Part shown: piece by piece, positions 26,347 to 33,927 of the stretch
How positions within the stretch are numbered: the first letter of the stretch is position 1
Layout of the letters: the number at the start of each line of letters is the position of its first letter
Assembly: GCA_963738025.1 (NCBI GenBank)
Contig: CAVTWA010000011.1
Location: 620,001-684,000 of the forward strand
DNA from: 20CM-2-55-15 sp963738025
GTDB lineage: Bacteria; Acidobacteriota; Terriglobia; 20CM-2-55-15
Reading direction: 5' to 3'
Length of the DNA: 64,000 bases
Position numbers and translations under genes: made by a program
The notes under the pieces: generated by a model
What the model saw: only the letters and a program-made list of their open reading frames with translations
Told to the model about the DNA's origin: nothing
Database searches by the model: none

Positions 26347-27530
26347 ACCTGAAATCCTTCCTTGCTGAAACCCGTATCCACACGCATGACCATATTCCGC
26401 TGGTTATTGAACCGGAAACCGAAGCCCATGTCCGATTTCACATTCGACATGCTGAACTGGGATGGACGGTGAAACACTTCCCCGGCATCGGCAAAAATGG
26501 CCATGTCGAATCCCGTGCATATTTCCCAGCGATATTCCGCGTTCACGACCGCGGCGTTGTCGTCATAGAACCGCAGAGTGCGAAAGCCGCGCAGCGTGTT
26601 GAAACCGCCTAACGTCGGCTGCATATAAAAAGGAACCACCTGGTTCCTGTTGTGAAAGGTCATATCGACTGCGCCGTGCAACGCAATCACCCGCTTTTCA
26701 TTGAAGAAAGGGATGTACTGTTCGACTTTCGCCGAGGCCCAATTGAATGAATAGAGACTGTTCTGCTCGGCATTGTAGCCATGAAAGTCGAGAACGACGG
26801 CCGTGCCCTTGTGCGGATTTGCCGGAAGATCACGGAAGTCAACAGCGATGGTGCAGCCGGCGATCAGGTAATTGCTCTGCATGTCAATACCAGGCGCCTG
26901 AAGAGGGCCGAATTTCTGCTCGGTCGAGGTGACGCTATCGTTCGATCCCGGCCCCACATTAAGAAATAACTGCTCCGCGTTGCAGCGAGGTTTCACGTGA
27001 AACAACGCGGGCCAGGCCACACCGAAGTCCAGCCGGGTATCTTCCATCCGGTAATCGGTCCGGTTCGATTTAAGGGAGTTTGGACCTTCGCCGTAAAAGT
27101 CCAGCTGAGGCATATCGATGTGCGCTGCCTTCAGCGTGACGTCGATCGGACGTCCCGTGAGGCGCGGCAGCTCTAATCCGGTCCCCACACTGTAATACTG
27201 CTTGATGGAACCGACAGCCCAGGTATTTGCCCGTACGGTGTCGGAAGAATTCTGCCAACTCACCGACGGCCCCAGCGCAAAACCGGAAGGGCCGGATAGT
27301 CCGCCGATTTGAAGACGGACCGTAGATCCCTGGAGAATATGTCGGGCATCCTTTTCAGTCCGCCTGAAGCGAATTTCGAAAGGTGTCGGGAGATCCGGCG
27401 TCAGAGTTTGGGCTTTGGCCGATTCTTCGCTTTCGATCTGCTGGGCTCGGGAAGCCGGGCCCGGCTCGCCCTGGCCCCTCACTTCAGCCAAGCAGAGAAA
27501 CATAAACACGAATAATGAGCATACTTTCAT
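26319..27530 (-). CDS. BamA/TamA-superfamily outer-membrane beta-barrel protein
   Basis: 403 residues from ATG 27530 (MKVCSLFVFMFLCLAEVRGQ as signal peptide); a longer frame reaches 27596. The C-terminal half has the Omp85 barrel signature: FNTLRGFRTLRFYDDNAAVV-NAEYR (the R-G-F/Y-R loop) and FADAGEVFHRP, ending in AFDKVF with terminal Phe. No POTRA domains are obvious; the N-terminal 60 residues are polar linker. This resembles the D15/surface-antigen-only members found in Acidobacteria and Bacteroidetes. Translational overlap with the kinase-like gene suggests joint function in the envelope. Confidence 0.8.
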   Translation of the reverse strand: MKVCSLFVFMFLCLAEVRGQGEPGPASRAQQIESEESAKAQTLTPDLPTPFEIRFRRTEKDARHILQGSTVRLQIGGLSGPSGFALGPSVSWQNSSDTVRANTWAVGSIKQYYSVGTGLELPRLTGRPIDVTLKAAHIDMPQLDFYGEGPNSLKSNRTDYRMEDTRLDFGVAWPALFHVKPRCNAEQLFLNVGPGSNDSVTSTEQKFGPLQAPGIDMQSNYLIAGCTIAVDFRDLPANPHKGTAVVLDFHGYNAEQNSLYSFNWASAKVEQYIPFFNEKRVIALHGAVDMTFHNRNQVVPFYMQPTLGGFNTLRGFRTLRFYDDNAAVVNAEYRWEICTGFDMAIFADAGEVFHRPSQFSMSNVKSDMGFGFRFNNQRNMVMRVDTGFSKEGFQVWVAFDKVF

Positions 27531-27698
27531 CAGATATGGTCCCATTTCCCATATAGCGATGGGCCTAGCGCTGGTGTTGCACGAAAGATGCCGCAAAAAA
27601 AACAGGAAAAGCCGCAGAAAAATGGAATGGGGATACCATTCTGCGCGCCGCGCCGCTGCCGGCAGCGGAACGCAAAAGGCACCTAACCGTCCTGCTCT

Positions 27699-28208
27699 TC
27701 AGGCAAAGACGCGCAGGATATCTTTCTGGACGTCGCTCAAGTCGCGCTGGGCACGTTCGACTTCGCGGATTTTCTCCTCGAGCTGCTTGAGAAGAATCGT
27801 CTTCTCCAGACCGTTCCGGATAATCAGCCGCAAATCCTCGTTGTCCCAGGGCTTTTCGATGTATTGGTACAGGCCGACGTTATTGATCGCTTTGATCGCA
27901 TTCTCTTTATCGGCATAACCGGTAAGCAGGATCCGGGGGATGAGTGGGCGTTTCTCCTTGACCTTGGCAAGAAAAGTGATGCCATCCATTTCCGGCATCA
28001 AATAATCGCTGATGACAAGATCGAAATGAGTTTGCTCGATCTCCTTCAGCGCCTGCGTCGGCGACGTGTAAGCCGCAAGCTGGTAATCACTTTCAATTGC
28101 GAAAAAGGATTTGATGGAATTCAATACCATCTCTTCGTCATCGACGAGCAGAATCGTCGGCGTGCTTCCATTAGTGTTCGAGTTGTCTGACACGGTCTCG
28201 CCTTTCAT
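27699..28208 (-). CDS. Single-domain response regulator with C-terminal coiled coil
   Basis: 169 residues. CheY-like receiver: ILLVDDEEMV (acidic pair), LVISDYLMPEMDG (phospho-Asp), LLTGYAD (Thr) and YIEKPWDNEDL (Lys-Pro-Trp, as in RpfG-type receivers). The last 40 residues (LEKTILLKQLEEKIREVERA, then QRDLSDVQKDIL) form a coiled coil instead of an output domain. The start overlaps the kinase stop (ATGA), so the kinase at 28205-28969 is the likely partner. Confidence 0.9.
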   Translation of the reverse strand: MKGETVSDNSNTNGSTPTILLVDDEEMVLNSIKSFFAIESDYQLAAYTSPTQALKEIEQTHFDLVISDYLMPEMDGITFLAKVKEKRPLIPRILLTGYADKENAIKAINNVGLYQYIEKPWDNEDLRLIIRNGLEKTILLKQLEEKIREVERAQRDLSDVQKDILRVFA

Positions 28209-28969
28209 TGCCGGTTCTTAATGGGCAGGGTGATCGTGAAGGTTGTTCCAGCCTTTGAGCTGTCGACATCAATCGAACCACCATGGTCCTCTATAATCCT
28301 GTAGCAGATCGAAAGCCCAAGTCCCGTGCCCCGTCCGACGCCCTTTGTGGTAAAGCCGGGATCGAAAATTTTCGTGAGGTGCTCGCGGGGAATTCCTACG
28401 CCGGTATCAGAGATAGCGATCTTTACAAAGCTTTCGTCGTCTCTCCATGTTTTGATCCCGATAACACCCGTACCGGAGATCGACTGAGCGGCGTTAACCA
28501 GAATATTCATGAACACCTGATTCAGCTGATTGGGATGACATAGCACCTCGGGCAGCTGGCCGAATTCCCGTTCAATTCGAATACGATGCTTCAGCTGGTG
28601 TTGAAGAAGGGTCAGCGTGCTTTCAATCCCCTCGTGCAGATTGACTCGTTTCTGTTCCGCTTCATCGAGGCGGGCAAAGTTTTTGAGACTCCGGACAATG
28701 TGGATGATCCGTTCGGCCGCGATCTCGTTGTTCCGGCACACCTCATCCAATATCCCCAGCAGCCGGAAAACTTCCTTATTGGTTTCCTGCCCGAGACTTT
28801 TGCGAATTTTTGCCACGGCCCGCTGCATGATGTCGTTGTTGCTGTGGATCGCCCCCATCGGGGTATTGATCTCGTGCGCAACACCGGCAACCAGTAACCC
28901 TAGCGCGGCCATCTTCTCGGTCTGCATCAGCTGTTCTGCTCCGTCACGATCTCTTGTTTTTCTGCTCAT
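28205..28969 (-). CDS. Soluble sensor histidine kinase (HisKA + HATPase)
   Basis: 254 residues from ATG 28969; the open frame continues to 29071 but that part overlaps the upstream gene and looks unrelated. H box VAGVAHEINTPMGAIHSNND with a short coiled N terminus (EQLMQTEKMAALG). The ATP-binding domain has N box NQVFMNILVNAAQSI, G1 ISDTGVGIPREHL, F/G2 FTTKGVGRGTGLGLSICYRI. No membrane segment or sensory domain of its own. It begins 4 bases after the cyclic-nucleotide-binding gene, which may supply the input. Confidence 0.92.
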   Translation of the reverse strand: MSRKTRDRDGAEQLMQTEKMAALGLLVAGVAHEINTPMGAIHSNNDIMQRAVAKIRKSLGQETNKEVFRLLGILDEVCRNNEIAAERIIHIVRSLKNFARLDEAEQKRVNLHEGIESTLTLLQHQLKHRIRIEREFGQLPEVLCHPNQLNQVFMNILVNAAQSISGTGVIGIKTWRDDESFVKIAISDTGVGIPREHLTKIFDPGFTTKGVGRGTGLGLSICYRIIEDHGGSIDVDSSKAGTTFTITLPIKNRQ

Positions 28970-28973
28970 TTCG

Positions 28974-29399
28974 TCAGTCCGTAATAAGGGTTTTGACACG
29001 CTCGATAACCGCCCGGAAGATGACGGGCGTGATTTCCTGCTGTTCCGAGAGCAGGTCATAGAAGTCGTCACTGCGAATCTTCAATAGAAAAACGTCTTCC
29101 ATCGCAGTCGCTGTCATCACCCGCGGCTGGTTGTCGAAAAGGGCCCAGGTGCCAAAGCTTTGCCCGGGATTGACGACCAGGACGTTTTCGCCGGATTTTT
29201 CCAGACGAACGCGCCCTCGAACGACGACGTACATTGCGTCTGAAACGTCATCCTCCCGGAAGATCGCCCGTCCTTTCGTCAGTTCAATCTCGGTGGCGAT
29301 CGACCCGATGTAAGACAGCATCTCGGTAGTGGCGTGCTTGAAAAGGTCCACGGTTTGCAGGCACAAAACCTTATCGACCGGCGTTAATGCAGTTAGCAT
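28974..29399 (-). CDS. Cyclic-nucleotide-binding-domain protein
   Basis: 141 residues, almost entirely one cNBD (Crp/Fnr effector domain): LKGRAIFREDDVSDAMYVVV-like entry (TKGRAIFREDDVSDAMYVVV), RGRVRLEKSG, LVVNPGQSFGTWALFDNQPR (the phosphate-binding cassette area) and LLKIRSDDFYDLL. The cassette G-x-x-x-G-E/W-x-A lacks a clear R-A/S-A/T, so ligand binding is not certain. No DNA-binding domain follows. The gene lies between the HEAT-repeat transporter and the histidine kinase in one run. Confidence 0.85.
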   Translation of the reverse strand: MLTALTPVDKVLCLQTVDLFKHATTEMLSYIGSIATEIELTKGRAIFREDDVSDAMYVVVRGRVRLEKSGENVLVVNPGQSFGTWALFDNQPRVMTATAMEDVFLLKIRSDDFYDLLSEQQEITPVIFRAVIERVKTLITD

Positions 29400-29468
29400 G
29401 GCTCCTCCTTATTCTTACGCGCCTCCGGCGCCGCTAAGATTGCGACCACAACCGTTTTGTCCGATGCA

Positions 29469-31919
29469 TCAACCCGCAATCGGGTACTCCTCCCTTACCT
29501 CACTTCCGAGAAACTCTCTGGCAATCGTGCTGAGCCAGGCGTCCTTCGGGTCCGTCAAGGTTTCGACAACCACATGATGCGGCATAGGCGCCGGCCGCTG
29601 GCCGTTTGTATCTTCGACAAGCGGCATTACGATTTCCTTCAGACTGCTATCCAGCAGGTTGTCCAGAAACTCGATCGCGCTGGCCCGAAGGGCCGGTCTG
29701 ACTCTGTAGTTGTAGTAAACGGCGTGGATGTCATTCGGCGGGTAGATCAGCCCGACCAGCCGAAATATTCTCTCGCGCCTTTCTTCCCGGCGTTCGGCAA
29801 CAGCCCGGACCAGAAGCGATGAAACGGGTGCATCGGCAATGTTGGATTCGAGCCAGCCGCCTATTTGTTTCAATCGGTCGTGCGCCTCGCGCTCGATATG
29901 AATGGCCTGAATCACGCGCTCACGACTGAGCGTGACTTTGGGTGAGATCACCCGCATCCTGTTCAGTGCTTTCAGGACGGCGAAATCTAAATGATAGTCA
30001 CAGCGATGCAGGCATCTTAAAAGGGCATGGGCCGCCTCCGGCCTTCCTGTCAGTGCGAGGGCCTTCGGAATCTGTTTGCGTACGGCCATCGGTTCCTCGG
30101 CATCGAGCAGGCGGCGGCGCAAATCCGGAATCACCGCACAGCCAAACTTCGCCAGAGCGGCGCAGGCAGCGCGGCGCATGGTGCGATCCCCAAGTGTCTC
30201 GATGAGTATGGGAATGGCCGAGTCGTATTTCACGAGTCCGGCGCTCGCCATCGCCTGCCGACGAACGGCAGGGGAAGGATCCCGTAACAATTGCAAAAGC
30301 AGCGAGCGATCCTCCGCCGATCCGGTCCAGTTCAGCCTCAACGCACCAGCTGTGGCGACGCGGGCGGTTTCATAATCGGCATGGTGGACGAATTCTTCCC
30401 TGGCGATCGACGGATCGTTCCATGCTGCGAGTACGCCGATCGTCCGTGCGCGAACCGGGCTCGAGGAATGGTGAATCAGACTGTTGATTTGATCGCGCCA
30501 ACGGTTCGGATGCGTATTGCTCAGCAAATCGAGGCCGTACAAAACCTGCCGCTCGTCCTGGTCCGACAGCAGCCCGAGCAGCGGCTCGATCGTAGCCCTG
30601 TCGAGATTCCGAAGCTGTACCTCGCCAGGATCGACAGTCGTTTTCTCCAACGCCTGCCGGAACGAGTGCAGGTACTCGCGTTTGACCACGACGACCATGA
30701 CGATCCAGCCCCCGATAAGCGCGACGGCCACAAGGCTCAGCGAGGAGATTGAAAGCGGAAAGACGACAGTTAAAAGCAGGAGCAGCACGGCGCCTAGCGC
30801 GCGGCCCGCGCGATCGACGAACATGTCGATGAAGCCTTTGACGGCATTTCTCGTTTGAGGTGGAATGGGCAGATAAAGCAATTCCATACCCGACCTGTGT
30901 ATCGAGTAACTGAATCCACCATCGACCAGTTGCAGAAGTGCTGCGGCCCAAAGGTTCGGATGCGCGGCAAGTGCAAGGAACGAAATCAACAGCCCGGCAG
31001 GCAGCATCAGAATGGCCCAGGCTACGCCAAATCGCTTCAGAATTCGATTGGTCACCAGCATCTGAAACAGCAGGGAGAAGATCCCGATGTAAAACGTGAT
31101 GCTGCCGAAGAAGGCGGTCAGATGGTCTTTTGATACGAACGACTGCTTCGCGACGAACTTGTACTCATAATCAATGAACGCTTCGACGACTACTGCGACC
31201 GTTAGAAGCAGCACCAGCATCGTCAGATGCCGCGACTCGCGCACCTTGCGAAACAGCGCTTTGCCCTTCGGCGTCTCCACCTCGTCGCCGCTTCCGGCAT
31301 CTTCCCCGACCGCACCTCCAGCGAGACCGGCCACGCGTTCCAGCAGGACGATGGTTGCCGCCATCATTGCCGCACAGAGCAGCAGCAGCGACTCCGTTCC
31401 AAACCAGTTCGCCACCCTGTTGGTAATACCGCCACCGAGAATCCCGCCCAGAATGCCGCCTACACCAATCCATGTAAAAACGCGCCGGGCTTCTCTGGCA
31501 TCGAAGACATGCGTAGCCAGGAGCCAGAACTGCGACGCCGTGATCGCACCGAACAGGCTGACCCAGACATAAAGGACATAAAACCATATTGAAGAGTCCT
31601 GGCGAAACAGAAGCCAGAACAGCAGGAGGTTTGAAATCGTGATCAGCGAAGTGATGCGTATGAGGCGGTGCAACCCGATACGCGCGACGGCTCTCGTGTA
31701 GACCAGCGATACGAGGCCCATCGCTCCAGCGATCAGCAGATAAACATACGGTAGATGCGACGTCCCGATCTTAGTAACGAAGAGTGAGTCGCGTACGGCT
31801 TTGCTGGTGCTGTAGGCGGCAATGATCAGGAGCAGGTAGGTCGACATCAGCAGAACCCGGCTGAATTCCTGTTTCCGGATATCGAAGAAGCGTTCTATGA
31901 AATCGACAGACGTCCTCAT
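29469..31919 (-). CDS. Nucleotide-transporter-like (NTT/Tlc) MFS protein fused to HEAT repeats
   Basis: 816 residues from ATG 31919, which overlaps the stop of the upstream transporter as ATGA. Residues 1-420 form about 12 membrane helices (VLLMSTYLLLIIAAYSTSKA then VRDSLF, TASQFWLLATHVFDAREARR), the pattern of ADP/ATP-translocase-type MFS carriers. Residues about 470-800 are soluble HEAT-like repeats (ARTIGVLAAWNDPS, PAVRRQAMASAGLVKYDSAI, MRRAACAALAKFG). Such fusions occur in free-living bacteria with unknown substrate. The soluble part could act as a regulatory scaffold for the cNBD protein encoded next. Confidence 0.82.
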   Translation of the reverse strand: MRTSVDFIERFFDIRKQEFSRVLLMSTYLLLIIAAYSTSKAVRDSLFVTKIGTSHLPYVYLLIAGAMGLVSLVYTRAVARIGLHRLIRITSLITISNLLLFWLLFRQDSSIWFYVLYVWVSLFGAITASQFWLLATHVFDAREARRVFTWIGVGGILGGILGGGITNRVANWFGTESLLLLCAAMMAATIVLLERVAGLAGGAVGEDAGSGDEVETPKGKALFRKVRESRHLTMLVLLLTVAVVVEAFIDYEYKFVAKQSFVSKDHLTAFFGSITFYIGIFSLLFQMLVTNRILKRFGVAWAILMLPAGLLISFLALAAHPNLWAAALLQLVDGGFSYSIHRSGMELLYLPIPPQTRNAVKGFIDMFVDRAGRALGAVLLLLLTVVFPLSISSLSLVAVALIGGWIVMVVVVKREYLHSFRQALEKTTVDPGEVQLRNLDRATIEPLLGLLSDQDERQVLYGLDLLSNTHPNRWRDQINSLIHHSSSPVRARTIGVLAAWNDPSIAREEFVHHADYETARVATAGALRLNWTGSAEDRSLLLQLLRDPSPAVRRQAMASAGLVKYDSAIPILIETLGDRTMRRAACAALAKFGCAVIPDLRRRLLDAEEPMAVRKQIPKALALTGRPEAAHALLRCLHRCDYHLDFAVLKALNRMRVISPKVTLSRERVIQAIHIEREAHDRLKQIGGWLESNIADAPVSSLLVRAVAERREERRERIFRLVGLIYPPNDIHAVYYNYRVRPALRASAIEFLDNLLDSSLKEIVMPLVEDTNGQRPAPMPHHVVVETLTDPKDAWLSTIAREFLGSEVREEYPIAG

Positions 31920-33247
31920 GCTGCGGCAGGGACCTGCTCCTTGGAGACATTCTGGCGTTTGCGCTGCTGCGCTATCGCAGCCGCGAGCGCCAGCCAGACC
32001 AGAACGAAAATCACGTTTGTTACGGCAAAATGACGAATGTTGAAGGCAAGGCGGGTTCCGATAAAGACCAGCAATGCCGAAAATCCATCGCCTGCCCGGC
32101 AAAAGAAGCTTTCGATCGCCGATTGCGCTTTGTACTTCGATTCCCTGCTCGTATTCAGAAACAGCGCGTGCCGTGTCGTGTTCTGCAGCGAATAATCCGT
32201 ACTGTTTTCCGCGATTTTGCCGATGCGAATGAATGTGAGAAGCGGCACGAAAGCCATCAGTGAGTAACTACCCAGCGCGATCAGCGGCAGACAAAAAAGC
32301 GCGATGCTGATTCCAAAGTGCTTCAAAATACGGGAGACGGCGAACATCTGAAACGCAGCGCTGGCAACATTCACCCAGAAAAAGAATCCGGCATAAAACT
32401 GCCCGATGTAGGCCGGCCCGTCGGCGGCACCCTTTGCATATTGAATCACCATCTTGCCGAGCAGAAATTCACCGGTCGTATTCACCAAATTCGCAAACAG
32501 AACCAGCGCCGCGATCAGCAAAAGATAGCGGTGCTGAAACACCAGGCGGAATCCGCCGGAATCTCCAATCGGCTGGTGCCGGGCGGCCTCAGCCGGGCTT
32601 CCCTGCAGGCTGGAAGTTCCTTCTCTATGGTGAATCCAGTTTGTCAATGCCATGCAGATGCCGAGCAGGCCCGCCGCGATCAGCATCATCGGGTAAACGC
32701 CAAGCGGCTTGAAAAGCAAGCCGGCCACCCATGCGCCGAAGATTGCTCCCAGGGAACTGCCGATACCCACAATTGCGAAAAGGCGCTTTCCTTGCTCTTC
32801 GGTATAGACGTCATTGGCAAACGCCCAGAACTGGGCCAGCAGCATGACGTTAAACAAACCAACCCAGAGGAAGAACGGAATGCCCAGCGACACCTTCATC
32901 CGGCTCAGAGCATAGAAAATCGCCAGATTCGAGATGAAAAAGGCAGTGACGCCATTGATCAACCTGATGCGACTGACGCGGGTGGCATATGCGCTATACA
33001 GCGGCACGAGAAACAATAACAAGGCCGCCTGCGCCGCGCCCGCATAGCTCTTGATTTCAGCTCCCGAACCGCCCAGGATCAGGGCCTCCCGCACCGGCTT
33101 GATGATGTAATAAGCTGTAAGGAGGATGAACACATTGAGCATCAGGAGCAGCGCTGTTACACCCTCGCCGCTGTGGACGGGCGCAAACAATGAAAGCCAC
33201 TCATCTAATTTATTCTTCCGTTTTAATATCACGTTCGTCGAAGACAC
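31916..33247 (-). CDS. Nucleotide-transporter-like (NTT/Tlc) MFS protein
   Basis: 443 residues, about 12 membrane helices. NTT-family-like blocks: LNVFILLTAYYIIKPVREAL, LAQFWAFANDVYTEEQGKRL, GIGSSLGAIFGAWVAG, STDYSLQNTTRHALF. The family is known for ATP/ADP exchange in intracellular bacteria, but free-living members have unproven substrates. Paralogue of the next gene, with which it overlaps by four bases. Divergent from the phosphatase gene with about 38 bases between starts. Confidence 0.82.
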   Translation of the reverse strand: MSSTNVILKRKNKLDEWLSLFAPVHSGEGVTALLLMLNVFILLTAYYIIKPVREALILGGSGAEIKSYAGAAQAALLLFLVPLYSAYATRVSRIRLINGVTAFFISNLAIFYALSRMKVSLGIPFFLWVGLFNVMLLAQFWAFANDVYTEEQGKRLFAIVGIGSSLGAIFGAWVAGLLFKPLGVYPMMLIAAGLLGICMALTNWIHHREGTSSLQGSPAEAARHQPIGDSGGFRLVFQHRYLLLIAALVLFANLVNTTGEFLLGKMVIQYAKGAADGPAYIGQFYAGFFFWVNVASAAFQMFAVSRILKHFGISIALFCLPLIALGSYSLMAFVPLLTFIRIGKIAENSTDYSLQNTTRHALFLNTSRESKYKAQSAIESFFCRAGDGFSALLVFIGTRLAFNIRHFAVTNVIFVLVWLALAAAIAQQRKRQNVSKEQVPAAA

Positions 33248-33285
33248 CTATAGAAGCGATCCGACAACAACGAGGTGCAAGTCAC

Positions 33286-33849
33286 ATGCCAATGGCCCGT
33301 TTAATCGCTTTTCTCTTGTTATTCCCGGCAATCGTGGCCGCGGGCTCGCCGCTCGAAGACAACGAAAAGGGCAACGTTCCCCGTTTTTTGATGGTTGGGG
33401 AGGGTCTTTATCGCGGGGGACAGCCGACGAGGGCCGGTTTCGAATTCCTGCAGAAGAAGGGCTTCAAAACCGTCATCAACCTTCGTGCCGAGGATAACAG
33501 CGAATCCGAACTGGTCCAGAATCTGGGCATGAATTATGTCCAGATTCCAGTGGACGAGGTACTTCCCTGGTCGCTAATCCCTGCACCGGCAATCGCGAAA
33601 TACTTCGAAATCGTGAATAATCCCGCCAATTATCCGATCTTCTTTCACTGCAAGCGTGGCGCTGACAGAACCGGCACCCTGGCGGCCTTGTACCGAGTGG
33701 CTGTTCAAGGCTGGGACAAAAGAAAAGCTTACGAAGAGGCTCGTAATGTTGGAATGCGCTGGTACTTCGCCGGGCTCAAGTCTCAAATCTACGATTTCAA
33801 TCCGCCCGCGCGAGTCGAGGACTTGCAGCCTGCAATAAAGAAACAATAA
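33286..33849 (+). CDS. Secreted dual-specificity/tyrosine phosphatase-like protein
   Basis: 187 residues from ATG 33286, with GAGGTG about 9 bases upstream; the open frame reaches back to 33190. Signal peptide MPMARLIAFLLLFPAIVAAG. The P-loop HCKRGADRTG (C122, R128) is a full C-x5-R phosphatase signature, preceded by GGQPTRAGFEFLQKKGFKTV and INLRAED as in bacterial DSP-like proteins. The general acid is probably in PVDEVLP. Expected in the periplasm. The stop TAA is part of a 68-bp palindrome. A periplasmic phosphatase is notable given the secreted kinase-like protein 7 kb away. Confidence 0.88.
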   Translation: MPMARLIAFLLLFPAIVAAGSPLEDNEKGNVPRFLMVGEGLYRGGQPTRAGFEFLQKKGFKTVINLRAEDNSESELVQNLGMNYVQIPVDEVLPWSLIPAPAIAKYFEIVNNPANYPIFFHCKRGADRTGTLAALYRVAVQGWDKRKAYEEARNVGMRWYFAGLKSQIYDFNPPARVEDLQPAIKKQ

Positions 33850-33912
33850 GCCACGGATTGAACGGATGAAACGGATTTAAATCCGTTTCATCCGTTCAAT
33901 CCGTGGCTTATT
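33845..33912. terminator. 68-bp perfect palindrome between convergent genes
   Basis: 34-base arms beginning AATAAGCCACGGATTGAACG and ending in the exact complement. It contains the phosphatase stop codon and lies 16 bases from the nrdJ stop, so it can terminate both. The same core recurs imperfectly at 56377-56433, 58212-58269 and 60617-60683, with a half copy at 2978. Confidence 0.75.
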
Positions 33913-33927
33913 TATTCCGTCACTCGG

